Shown here: one piece after another, positions 1-10,571 of the stretch
Position numbering within the stretch: position 1 is the first letter of the stretch
How the letters are laid out: each line of letters starts with the position of its first letter
NCBI RefSeq assembly: GCF_000002995.4
Contig: NW_025062475.1
Location: forward strand, 12,804,687-12,868,686
Length of the DNA: 64,000 nucleotides
Source of the DNA: Brugia malayi
Taxonomy: Eukaryota; Nematoda; Chromadorea; Rhabditida; Onchocercidae
Direction of reading: 5' to 3'
Program-made: the position numbers and the translations under genes
Notes under the pieces: generated by a model
What the model saw: the letters and a program-made list of their open reading frames with translations, nothing else
What the model was told of the DNA's origin: nothing
Databases searched by the model: none

Positions 1-521
1 GACACTTCGACGGTCTCACATGCTCGATGCGAACATTAATACGTTTTTGTAGAATGCGGTTTCTAGAAACATTTAAAATTAGCAATCTTTTAGTTCCTAA
101 AATGAATTATCTATCTTCAAGCCATAATTTTTGGGTCTTTGGCCATCATTCTTGGTAATAACCAGGTTTCATCAAAACGTTTGAACTTCCACCTCTCAGT
201 ATCTCATGTTAGCAATTAGAAGCAAAGCTAATACAAGCCTTGAAACTAAAGATTTTTGCGATGAAAAACGGAAACTGACCTGACGCGTTTGTTGACCAAA
301 ACTCCTACAGCATGTTTGGTTACATTAAAAACACGTCCAGTTCGTCCATGATATGCCTTGAAAGGCATACCCTTCTGAAAGGCACCGTTTCCTTTAATGT
401 CAACGATGTCACCACGTTTGTAAGTCCGATAAAATGTCGACAACGGTTCAATCCCATGTTTCCGAAATTCTCTAGCAAACATATAACGTGTACCACGACG
501 AATACCTTTTGGGTTCACCAT
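1..521 (-). CDS. rpl-21: 60S ribosomal protein L21 (eL21), 3' part cut by the window edge
   Basis: Structural protein of the large cytosolic ribosomal subunit. Two coding exons are visible: 521-280, beginning [20 protein letters not shown], and 62-1, which reads in phase as [18 protein letters not shown] and runs off the window. The intron has donor AG|GTCAGT and acceptor TTCTAG. The family blocks [27 protein letters not shown] and INVRIEH match eL21 closely from memory of the family. The start at 521 was chosen because a TTTCAG acceptor lies at 536-531, ten bases upstream, as expected for spliced-leader trans-splicing. About 98 codons are seen of an expected 160 or so; the C-terminal third lies outside the window. 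The plus-strand ORF over the same bases is a shadow. Confidence 0.96.
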
Positions 522-1053
522 TTTTTTTATCTGAAATATCGTGAATAATACAAATTTCACGTGATCGAATAAGAAGTGCCAAAGTTCCTGTCGGAAAGAA
601 TAAGAAGTGTTGAAGTAATCTTATTTTCAAGCAAAATCCCCTGCCAAAGATAAGCAATGATTTTGTACTTGTTTAAGCATAAAGAGACTTTGGATATACA
701 TGTATAATCTTTAATCAGAAAATGATGTATGATGCAAAACAAGCATGGCATAAAAATACATACATACATAATGTTTATATAACTAAGAAATGGCATAAAC
801 TGTACTTGCAAAAACTTAACCAAAATTTATTTCTTTGTCATTAATAATATATTTCTTCTCAGATAATTCTATTTTCGAAGACTTTCAAATACAGACAAAT
901 AATAATTCTGAATACATACAACTAAAAATACTTCTAATATACAACACATAATATAAAAATTCCCGTTAAAATAACAAAATACTTTCATCTCAACTAAAAC
1001 TTAATTATTCTCAAACAAAAGTTACAGAAGTTACTAATAAATTATCGAATATT
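522..1053. other. AT-rich intergenic DNA, 5' flank of rpl-21
   Basis: I see no gene here. The small minus-strand ORFs have no recognisable domain and AT-driven composition. The stretch next to 521 should contain the rpl-21 outron and promoter, but I cannot point to a specific element. Confidence 0.5.
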
Positions 1054-1248
1054 TCAAATTATCTTAAAGCTATTTCTATCAATGAAAGCATACGAAGTAC
1101 TATCTATTAATACAAATGTCTCATCACATTTAAACAAATAGCCGGAATAAACGAAACATCCAACAACTTGCGCCACTCCTAGAGTCCTACTAAATCCAAA
1201 ACGCCAACATTTAATGGACCAAGATGGTCCGTAAATTTCAAACGTCAT
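1054..1248 (-). CDS. Possible small hypothetical protein (64 aa)
   Basis: I do not recognise this protein. The ORF starts MTFEIYGPSWSIKCWRFGFS and ends FIDRNSFKII. Residues around 24-39 (GVAQVVGCFVYSGYLF) are hydrophobic enough for one membrane segment. A TTCCAG acceptor lies about 30 bases upstream of the ATG near 1280, which would fit trans-splicing of a single-exon gene. The amino-acid composition is less AT-driven than in neighbouring spurious ORFs. Against it: it is short, no family match comes to mind, and no clear polyadenylation signal was identified. It lies about 1 kb from UQCR10, in head-to-head orientation. Real gene or chance ORF is open. Confidence 0.22.
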   Translation of the reverse strand: MTFEIYGPSWSIKCWRFGFSRTLGVAQVVGCFVYSGYLFKCDETFVLIDSTSYAFIDRNSFKII

Positions 1249-2314
1249 CCCAACCACTTTATTAATCTTATTGATTGCTGGAATTGTTAAACTTGTTGTT
1301 ACTGTCCTGTTTTCGTTACTATCTATTCCGGAATTTGACTATGCCTTTTTTTTCCGATTTCTGAAGGATTTTTTTTTAGTGAGGTTTTTTTTCCGTGTTC
1401 GCTTGAAAACTAGTAGTTTTTGTTTAAAATTACACAATACTAACGTATACATTTTGTGTTAGCGGATAAAACTTTATAAAGTGTGTGTCAGTAGATAAAA
1501 CTTCATAATTTAATTGATTATCTGCTCCAGAAGAGCCATATATTTTCGAGATGTTTAGGCGTGTGCTGTACTGAAGAGAAATGAAACTGTTGTTTACAAT
1601 AATACGACATTTTATGTATAAAAGGTTTCAGGAATAATTTCTGCTATTGAAAATGATTTATTTAGGAATAAGGAAATATCAGATGCATGTTATTAAGTTA
1701 TATTATTTTTGATAACTTTTGTTTCTCGGGATATTTTACAGAATTAAGAAAGTCAGTAAAATGTGTAACTTTAGAACCTTAAAACTTGTAAGCATATTCC
1801 CTGACACCCAATGAATTGATGTGGTATTAAGCTTAGATTCATATTATTTATTGAGATGTTTTCTCGAATTCTGTGGCATAACCTATTAATTGATGGAATA
1901 CTTTCTTAATAAATGTGGTAGGATACGTTTTCTGTAGTCATTTTTCGTTAAATTATTTTCAAGGATTTTCAAATGTTGTGTAAAATACTTTAATTAATAA
2001 CATATCAAGTATTCCTCTGATTATTGGAACAATTGTCGTTGTTTTTTTTCTTTTTTGCTAAACTTTAGGATGTGAAGTTTTTCTTGACTTTCTCATATCT
2101 TTTTCTTTTAAATTAATAGTCTGCTTTTGCTATAACAATATCACTGAATATTCATCTCGTGTTCTTAACACCACTGATATCGAAAGATGCTACATCATCT
2201 TATCAATATGTTTTTTTTTGTCTTTAATTAATAGCTCTTTCTTTCTGGATTGCTACTATATGAGTCATAGTTCGCGGGCTGGATTTTTTTTGCAAATGTT
2301 TTATTTTAAGAATA
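1249..2314. other. Intergenic DNA upstream of UQCR10
   Basis: AT- and T-run-rich sequence with no supported gene. It would hold the UQCR10 promoter and outron. The plus ORF at 1271-1462 is driven by T runs and phenylalanine codons and has no recognisable content. Confidence 0.5.
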
Positions 2315-2760
2315 ATGGTTCTCGCTAGTTATGCGTATAGATTTATTACCAAACGTTTTTCATCCCTTTTTGTGGTACTAACTGTTGGTGCAATCGCAAC
2401 AGATTTGGTCGTTGATAAAGGTGGTGATTATCTCTTCAAGCAGGTAGTCCCTATTTATCATTTTTACCATCCAGTGTTATGTAAATGGGTTTTTGTATTA
2501 AAAAAAAAAAAAAAAAAAAGTTTTTGTATTATAATACAAACATTTGTAATATAATACCATAATAGCAGTTTATTTTTGTCGGGCGATTTCTCTCCTTAAC
2601 TCTACATATGGAAACCTTTACAAATAATTTAGTTGGTACTTTTACTCCTTGCTATTATTACTCTTCTAAGAGTTGTGATTTTTTTTTTCAGTACAACAAA
2701 GGAAAGTTATGGGAAGACATCAAGGACAAATATGTTGACGATTTGGCTTTTACGGGATAA
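2315..2760 (+). CDS. UQCR10: Cytochrome bc1 complex (complex III) subunit 9, UQCR10/QCR9-like
   Basis: Small single-pass subunit of ubiquinol-cytochrome c reductase in the mitochondrial inner membrane. Two exons: 2315-2443 (43 codons) and 2692-2760 (22 codons plus stop), giving 65 aa against about 63 in human. The intron has CAG|GTAGTC and TTTTTTTTCAG borders and contains a 19-base A run. Exon 1 carries the membrane segment (SSLFVVLTVGAIATDLVV) followed by DKGGDYLF; exon 2 carries YNKGKLWEDIKDKY, matching the family's conserved GKLWK-IK-KY tail. Without splicing exon 1 runs into intron sequence and loses the tail, so the single-exon reading is wrong. A possible trans-splice acceptor TTTTAAG ends four bases before the ATG. 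Identification rests on a short protein, but both halves match in order. Confidence 0.86.
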
Positions 2761-3314
2761 CGTTAATGTTTCCTCAGATATTGATTATTGTGGACTTTGT
2801 ACCATTATATCTCGGTATTTAGTGATTATTAGCCTTTATTTTGTATAAACAAGTACTCAAAGAAAAATTAGTTTCGTAGCAACTATATATAATATAACAA
2901 CAAAATTTCATTTTGGAACAAACAAGCCATAGCCTATAGTTGACCAAGGCTTTTCCTTTCAAAAGAAAAAAACAGATTATGTATTGCCGGAAAAAATAAA
3001 TGAAGAAATTTGGCGCAATTCAATCAGCAACTATATGAAAGGCTTACGTAATTATATTATGAATGCCTTTTTCGTTTTCTTGAAAGAAACTTGAATTACA
3101 TACGACTTAATCAGCAAGCAGAATCATTTTGCTATTCTTTTCACTTTGCTATTTTTTAGACTCCTCAAAAAAGATGCAGCTTACCGTACAATCGGTAAAA
3201 ACCTGATAAAAAGCTTAACTAATTTTGTTTGAAAAACTCCAATAAAAAGTTCCATAGATTTCTAGATTATATATATTATAAACATAAGTACCATGGAAAT
3301 GCACAAAGTCACGG
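2761..3314. other. Convergent intergenic region between UQCR10 and BUD31
   Basis: AT-rich DNA where the 3' end of UQCR10 must lie. No gene was seen. No canonical AATAAA was found close to the UQCR10 stop, so its poly(A) signal is a variant or was missed. Confidence 0.5.
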
Positions 3315-3653
3315 TATTCAATACTGGTGTTATCCAAAGCAGTCCTATATCATCCATTTAAAAAGTGTATAAAAGTTTCCTCATTTATAACAAACTGTAA
3401 ACAATTTCACCTACACATATAAGTAACTATTCAATACTGGTGTTATCCAAAGCAGTCCTATATCATCCATTTAAAAAGTGTATAAAAGTTTCCTCATTTA
3501 TAACAAACTGTAAACAATTTCACCTACACATATAAGTAACTATTCAATACTGGTGTTATCCAAAGCAGTCCTATATCATCCATTTAAAAAGTGTATAAAA
3601 GTTTCCTCATTTATAACAAACTGTAAACAATTTCACCTACACATATAAGTAAC
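3315..3653. repeat. Tandem repeat, 3 copies of a 113-bp unit
   Basis: The unit starts TATTCAATACTGGTGTTATC and ends ACATATAAGTAAC. Copies begin at 3315, 3428 and 3541, exactly 113 bases apart, and end at 3653, so the array is three full units. By eye the copies look identical. It lies 91 bases beyond the BUD31 stop codon, in its 3' flank. Each unit contains a TATAAAAG string. Exact identity suggests a very recent amplification, gene conversion or an assembly artefact. Confidence 0.95.
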
Positions 3654-3743
3654 CGCAATTAGAACAATTTGTTTTTCCTTAAAACATGTTATACAAGATT
3701 CAGATTCAGTTACTTGAAGTTGAAAAAAAAATGAACTTTTCAA

Positions 3744-4906
3744 TCATCCCGAACATCCTCGACATCCACAATGGACGCATTCTACCACGCGGCCCTGAAA
3801 ATAGCTCCGGTTAATTTTCTCCTTCTACTTAATTTTCACCTATTAACGTCCCATAAAATCTCTTCCTTGCACGGAACTACATAATACAACAGTCAATTAT
3901 CACTGTTCTTAAGAAAAACATAAGTAGTGTATTAAGCAAGATACAGATCGAGTACTACTCAGCATGTATGATTCCAGGAAGTGCTATAAAAGGTCATAAT
4001 TAAGATATACAGTAGTTGGTAGGATATATGGGGTGCATAATACAAAAATAAAACACAACGCTTGCTTCTTCCCTCTCTTTTCCTTTTTCCGAATTTTACT
4101 CAAAAACCTGAAGAGTAAATATCTAAATTTTTCTAGTTCTTCATTGCCTATTATATATTAATTTCCTTAGTACATAAACATTTTCTTCTATTTACTGAAA
4201 TGTGTTTTCAGTCAACAACGATTCAGTCTGCAACCAGATCGGTTCATGCGGTTTTTCCTTTTGTACGTTTAAGAAATCTAAAAATGAAAAAGAAAAATGA
4301 TAAAACGAAAATGATCTACTAACCACATCTAATTTACTCTTCGGCACACGACATATACAGTTGGTGCCAAAATTAGTATCCCTCGTTTGGATACATCGTA
4401 AACAACATAAATTCTCATATCCTTGTTTCTTCCATTTCGCTATCAATTTCTCATCCGCTAATTTGGTATCCAAACAAAACTGATATAATTCTCTGCTGAT
4501 TACTTGACGTTTGTAGTATAAATCATAAATATATCTTGACCGCTGATGATGTATCTGGAAAAAGATCAAAAAATTTCTAATTTTGTATGCCTCCATATAA
4601 ATGTCATTCTAATCTGCACACCGCCACACGACTACTAAATACATCACATAACATTTAATTATATACTGGATGAGGTCAGAATATACCAGTCTTTTCTCGC
4701 CTTTCCCAATTCATTTTTCTTTTGCAAAAACATCAAATACTAACTTTGAAGATAGGCCAAAGGGTTTCTGTCTTGCGTTTTCCTTCATGAGGATCTGTTT
4801 CGGCTTCACGCATCTTCGCTTCAAATTCATCTAATGTTGGTTCAATTAAATCCCATCCTTCTGGTGGCTGCTTATGCATTCGTCGTAAACGATTAGCAAC
4901 AGACAT
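3744..4906 (-). CDS. BUD31: Splicing factor BUD31 (G10 protein)
   Basis: Conserved zinc-binding component of the activated spliceosome. Three exons: 4906-4745, 4554-4324 and 3794-3744, giving 147 aa (human 144). Exon 1 contains [20 protein letters not shown] and [18 protein letters not shown]; exon 2 contains [34 protein letters not shown] and [17 protein letters not shown]; exon 3 is [16 protein letters not shown], the family's invariant C-terminus with the last zinc-binding cysteines. Introns are phase 0 (AAA|GTTAGT, GTG|GTTAGT; acceptors TTCCAG, TTTCAG). The open frame after 4324 that reads into other residues is intron. The N-terminus is odd: [18 protein letters not shown] instead of the usual MPKVRRS-type start, so a missed short first exon is possible. 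It lies downstream of, and on the same strand as, polymerase theta. Confidence 0.95.
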
Positions 4907-5579
4907 CACTTTTTCAGTTTGAAATTTAGAAATTCCAAAAACCTTGTGATGACAGCAATTTCACGAAATAACAAATCGTAATATTGTTCTGAACAATTCC
5001 AAATAAGATTAATCGTTTCATTTTGACACACACATATTTGATATCAACTATTTTTTTTTTTTTTTCGTCTTATTAGATATCCATATTTAGATGAAAATGC
5101 TAGAACATATTGGAATTAAATATCACACCAAAAAATATCTTGAGTAATCGCCTTATGAATAATATTTTTGAAATGATAAGCTTTATATGATACTCAATGT
5201 CACTGAAATACCATCGGTTATTTTACTATTTAGAGCTATTTAGAACAATATCGACTATTCTTGTAACTCGAGGAGCTACTTAAATACCATTCGGCTATTC
5301 CATTTCCGTTTTGAACCACACACAAATACCACTAGATTATTTTACAACTACCATTCAAATATTCCAGTAGTTCGAACCCTTAAATATGATTTACCCTAGT
5401 AGTTTAAACTATATTCAAATCTCACTCCACTGTTTCAGTAGCTTAAGAAATCATTACCTTGAAAGAAAATGAAACCCACCAATTTGCTATAAAGAAAAGT
5501 TCAATCCTCGGGAAAGCTAGTCAAATCTACCAAGCCTTCCCCTTCAAGCATCAAATTTTCACTGGGCTAGGATGGCCCG
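4907..5579. other. Intergenic DNA upstream of BUD31
   Basis: No gene recognised. There is a T run at 5050-5065. The outron and promoter of BUD31 would lie here. The nearest AG upstream of the chosen BUD31 ATG is in GAAAAAG, only two bases before it, which is a poor acceptor. Confidence 0.45.
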
Positions 5580-5683
5580 TTACATACAGACAGCCTCGTT
5601 ATGAGATTTAATTAACAAATGATTCCTTGTAAAATGAGCCATTGACGGACGCTTCTTTTCTAACTCTGTCAACCTTTTTTGTT
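5580..5683 (-). other. Orphan exon-like ORF (34 codons), possible terminal exon
   Basis: Behind a TTTCAG acceptor (5689-5684) one phase reads QKRLTELEKKRPSMAHFT and on to EAVCM and a stop at 5582-5580. The residues are charged and unlike random AT-rich translation. I could not find preceding exons between here and the polymerase theta stop at 7007, and I do not recognise the sequence. It may be part of an unannotated small gene, an alternative 5' exon for BUD31, or chance. Confidence 0.2.
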
Positions 5684-7006
5684 CTGAAATTTAAAATTAG
5701 CATAGTCAGCGAAAAAAAAAAAGTCTTTTTTTTTTTGTCACTTACTCATACTCTTGCATTGCTCAATTGCTAAATTACATTATTTTCCTTGTGTTTCATA
5801 TATTAAAATACCTGAATCCCTTTAACCATTTTTAGTCTCTTCCTTTTCTCCCACTTATCATAGATAAAAAGCAAATCGTAAGTCTTTCTTTTTATCATAT
5901 AATTTAATCAAATAATTACTTTCATGCTTCTATTCAATTCATTTTCTTCTCATTTATCATTTGCATTCATTAGAATCATTATTTTTTTTTTCCGGTTTAT
6001 AATAATATTCGATTAATATTCGAATCTTGTCTTTCCTATCATTTATTTAAAGTTAAAAATAGCAATCAAAAACACTTCATATATCATAAATTTACTTAGA
6101 ATAATTTACAGCAATAAGTATTCTCAATTTACTAATATATTTTATCTCGAAAGTTCTTACAAATATACAATTTTGTTGGTAAATTAAAAAAAAAAAAAAG
6201 TTACTGGTAAATTTAGAAATTTATTTTACAATACTGAATGAAAGTAGAAAAATTCAGTAACATGCAGACTTCGAGAGATCTATGAAAGGAAATAAATAAA
6301 ACTATAATTTCAATGCACAACTAATGAAAATAGTATCTGTGATCACAGTATGTTTCAAACAATTGATATATTTGATAATCAGATAAGTGCAAATTAAATA
6401 TCAATGAGAATTGGTTAAATATAAACTAAATATCAAAGATAATCAACTAAATACTTATTGACAATGGATAAACAAAAACAATCACTGGCAATCATATGCT
6501 ATCATTTACAATCGGATAAATTTTTTTATTGACAATAGATAAACATAAATATAAATTAATTTCACTGACAAATAAAATCGGAACAAAGGCTAAACAATAC
6601 AATAACAGATGATGATATTAATCGATCAATGAAAATGGGAAACTTTTGAAATGTGGAAATTTTTTAATAGAAAAAAAAAAAAAAAAAAAAGAAAAACAGC
6701 AGCTAATCTTTTTCCAGAATGATCTATATCACATTTTTTAAAAAAAAGTGTTTTATCTAAGTTATATAATTCATATCACTTATAGAAGTTAGTTGTAACA
6801 TATTTAAAAAAAAAAAACCAGAATAATAAAACATTGGGAATGTTTTCGAAAGAAATGAAACTTTAATGATAGATACTAATCAAATGAGATCTGAACCACA
6901 ATAACGAAAAAAGACACAAGAAGAACTGAATTTTCTTTTACTGAAAATGACAATTTCAATTTCTCGTAATGATCGTTAGCTAGTAGCTCACAACTAGTTA
7001 AAATCT
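5684..7006. other. AT-rich intergenic DNA, 3' flank of polymerase theta
   Basis: No gene seen. It contains A runs at 6185-6199, 6670-6690 and 6806-6817 and many short TATCAAT-like strings but no array. The 3' UTR of the polymerase theta gene must begin here; I did not find a convincing AATAAA close to the stop on the minus strand. Confidence 0.5.
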
Positions 7007-10000
7007 TCAAATTTTAGTACATTCCTGAAGTTCTCCCCAACTTTTACCAAATGAAATTTTAACTGCCAATGGAACCCGTAAATTTGGAGTAACCGATGTC
7101 ATAGAATGTTTGATAATTTCAACAATTGAAGCTATCGAACTTTCATCCGTTTCTATTAACACTTCATCGTGCAATTGCATGACGATAGATGAATTAGTAC
7201 CTAAAATGTAAATATATGCGAATATGTTAACTATTTCAAAATCCTCCTAAAATTTTCAATATATTGTGTTTTTAAAACAAATTTTGATAAAAAAAAAAAA
7301 TATTCTGTATTCAAATTATTTTTAGGAATGTTAAGTGTAGTTAGTATTTGGTATGTTAATAAATTCATATCATTATCATCTACATTCTATTACATCTATC
7401 GATTTTCCAATTCACTATTTTCTTTCAAACTTTGTTCGCATAATTTTTCACAAGAAAAAAAAAAAACTGACCTAATAAATTCTTCCGTAAATTCAATAAC
7501 GCCATCTTAAACAATTCCGCTACTGAACCCTATAAGATGTATTTTCTATTTTAAAAAATTTAAAAAACAGTCTAAAAAAAAGCATTTGTTGTCAGAGAAA
7601 TGATAAAATTATCTGTATGAAGAAGTACACAAATATTTATTATCAATGATATGTATTAATTCTAACTGATTGCTTAAAAATATATATATATATATAAAAG
7701 AAAAAATGTCTTTTGCCCTATTACCCATCAATTATTGAACGCCTAAAAAAGTAATCTGATTAAATGAATAAAACTGACAAATATTTGAATATTATCAAGC
7801 ATACCAAAAAGATTACTGCACTAATATCCTACATATATATATATATATATATATAAAAAAAAAAAAAAAAATGACTATACTAATATACCACAAATTATCA
7901 TCACTTCATCTACTCTTGCCGTAAAGTCTCGTATTTCGGATTATTTAATCAAATAGAGAGAGACAAAAAAAAAAAAATTAAATAGTTCCGCAACTAAAAA
8001 TAAGTATAAAAAATCATATATCTATATCTAACATCTACCTGTATACAAGTATTGATAGCTTGACGTTCAGCTTGAGCTAACTCTGTTTGCAGCACAGCAG
8101 AAGTTATTTGAGGTAAAAATCGTCGACGACCTAATAAAGTACTCACAAATCCATTAGTTCGGCACATAGCTAATATTTTATCCATCCATGTTCGTACTTC
8201 TGCAACGAAAAAAAAAATATCTGCGGGAAGCTTTATATTTTTATCATACTTTATTATTTATATAGTAAACATTATCTCAGCTATAATTCAAATGTGAAAG
8301 GAAAGAAATAAAGAGAAAATAAAGAAGTTAGAAAGTGGTAATTAAAAAAAATGGAAAACAAAATTAGTTGAAAGGAAATTTTTTTTTATTAAACTTTAAT
8401 TTGGATAATATTTCCAAATTTAATTGTAACATTGCAAAAATAATGCAATTAAATATAGCTTTTTATTATCAAAAAGATAGAATTAATAAAATTAATAAAC
8501 ACCGTTTGTTTTGATTTGATGAAATAATTTTTTAAAGTTTACTTGGAAACAACTGAAAAAAAGATATGATCATTTGTTGAGCATGTTGTTTTGATATACC
8601 CAATTCTTTACTTAATGATATGGCACCCATGCCATAAATAATACCATAACAAAGCTGAAAAATAAAGCTAGAATAGTTTTATTTTTTAAAAGTTTAATTA
8701 TCAATATTTTCTTTCGTTCTTTTTTTCCGTCTTTCTAGAATCTAATTTGTCAAAGTATTTTCGCTTCAAATATATTTAAACAAAGAATAAAATGTACAAA
8801 TTTATTACAATAGAAGATTAATAACCTGTTTAACTTTGTTTCGATCTACTTTAATATGCAATGTTTCGTTTTTATTCCATTTGTTCGTAATAATTTCGAA
8901 AAAATCATCTTTGGTCAAGAAAAGAGATATGAGATTAGGATCAGCTGAGAGATGTGCCAACATTCGCATTTCTAACTGTCGATAATCAGATGATAATAGA
9001 ATTCTACCTTTAAACATACTAAAATTAAATTGGTGATGAAATTGTAAAGAAAAATGGTAATTTTGTACTATTATCATTTTACAAGTAAAAATTTTAATTT
9101 TAAATAAAATAAAGAGTAAAATTAAAGATCAAAAGAAATAGTTTATTACTATTTTTAGCAGGAAAAATGAACCTAATAACTACTCATTAAGATTCACAAT
9201 TTCTGTAATATGCTTACATTTCTAACAATAAGTATGCTTAACAGTGAATACTTTTATATATAATCAAATCAGCGTTTTTCATTTTTGATATATTTAAAAG
9301 TAATTTACAAACCTTTCGGAACAATGAAAAGTGATCGAATGGAAAAACCATCGATAATTGCATCTTTTTGCACATTTTGCACATTTGGATGTACTGTTAA
9401 AACACGACCAGTGCAACAATGTGTTATAAAATTAGCACGAATTCGTCCATCAGAACAACACAATTTTAAAAGTATTGGTAAAGATGTCTGAAAAATGTTT
9501 GCAGTACATTTTAAAATTTTTAAAAAGAGAAAAAAAAAAATTTTACCGCAAGAAAATACAAGATTAAATGTTTCACTTGCATTGATAGTATCAAGCTGTA
9601 TGCTAAGATTACTGATATGAGGAAAATGATATCATAATCCATGATTTTAGAATGAAAAATTATTTACAGTTAAGGCGGTATTTATTCGTCTCCATTCCAA
9701 AATTAAACTTATGATAGGATATTTTGGTGCTAATTGTTGCAGAACAATTTTGTTTGTTGAATAATGTCGACCAGTTGATGCATTTGGTGGTGGAATTTGC
9801 AGACGTACAAAAAGTATCTAAATATCACAAAAGTATATTAAAAATTTTCTTGCATTCTTAAATATTCATTTATTGACATTACCTTTATTATCTCAGAGTT
9901 TAAGCTTAAATTTGATCAGAATTTAAAATTTTAATTAAACGAAAGCTTGTTTTTTTTTCTTTTTATGATAAATTAAAATTAACAATTTTCATTGATGTAG

Positions 10001-10519
10001 AAATTTTTTTTTTTTTTTGATACCTGAGAAATTTCCGCTGCTGAACCAAAATTAAATGGAATTCCACTAATACCATAAGCTTTTGCCTCAATTTCGGTCA
10101 ATTTTTGTTGAAGCTAAAATTATTAATACAATTTAACAAAAATAACCTTGTTTCAAATCACGAAACATTTTCTCTTTTTTTTTTTAAATAGAAGAAAAAA
10201 AGATTAGAAGTTCAGAAATTTGAAAACTTAAAAATTTTAAATGTTAATAACGTATAAATACCTTAGAATTCAGAGTTAGAGCTTTATTCCTATCAAAAGC
10301 TATACCCGTAATTTCTATTTCACTGAACAGAACAACTGATTTTAATTCCAATTCTACAGATTTAATTGAAGATAATCGAACAGCAGCCGACATTAGATCA
10401 TTATGCATATGCAAACATATAAATGCATTAATTGCTGCTCGTAATCGTGGTGTTGCATTTCTTAAAATTACAGCACGTTCTGGAGAAGTAAGTTGTGAAA
10501 GTAAATCCTGAAAGATAAT

Positions 10520-10571
<52 letters not shown>

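Noticed and set aside
312..548. 78-aa plus-strand ORF
   Set aside because: Antisense of rpl-21 exon 1.
3315..3653. CRISPR-like array
   Set aside because: The units are directly abutting 113-mers with no spacers, in a eukaryotic genome; a simple tandem repeat explains it.
4192..4323. Continuation of the BUD31 exon 2 frame to a different C-terminus (ending [10 protein letters not shown])
   Set aside because: It reads through a GTTAGT donor. The true last exon, [16 protein letters not shown], is at 3794-3744 in the correct phase.
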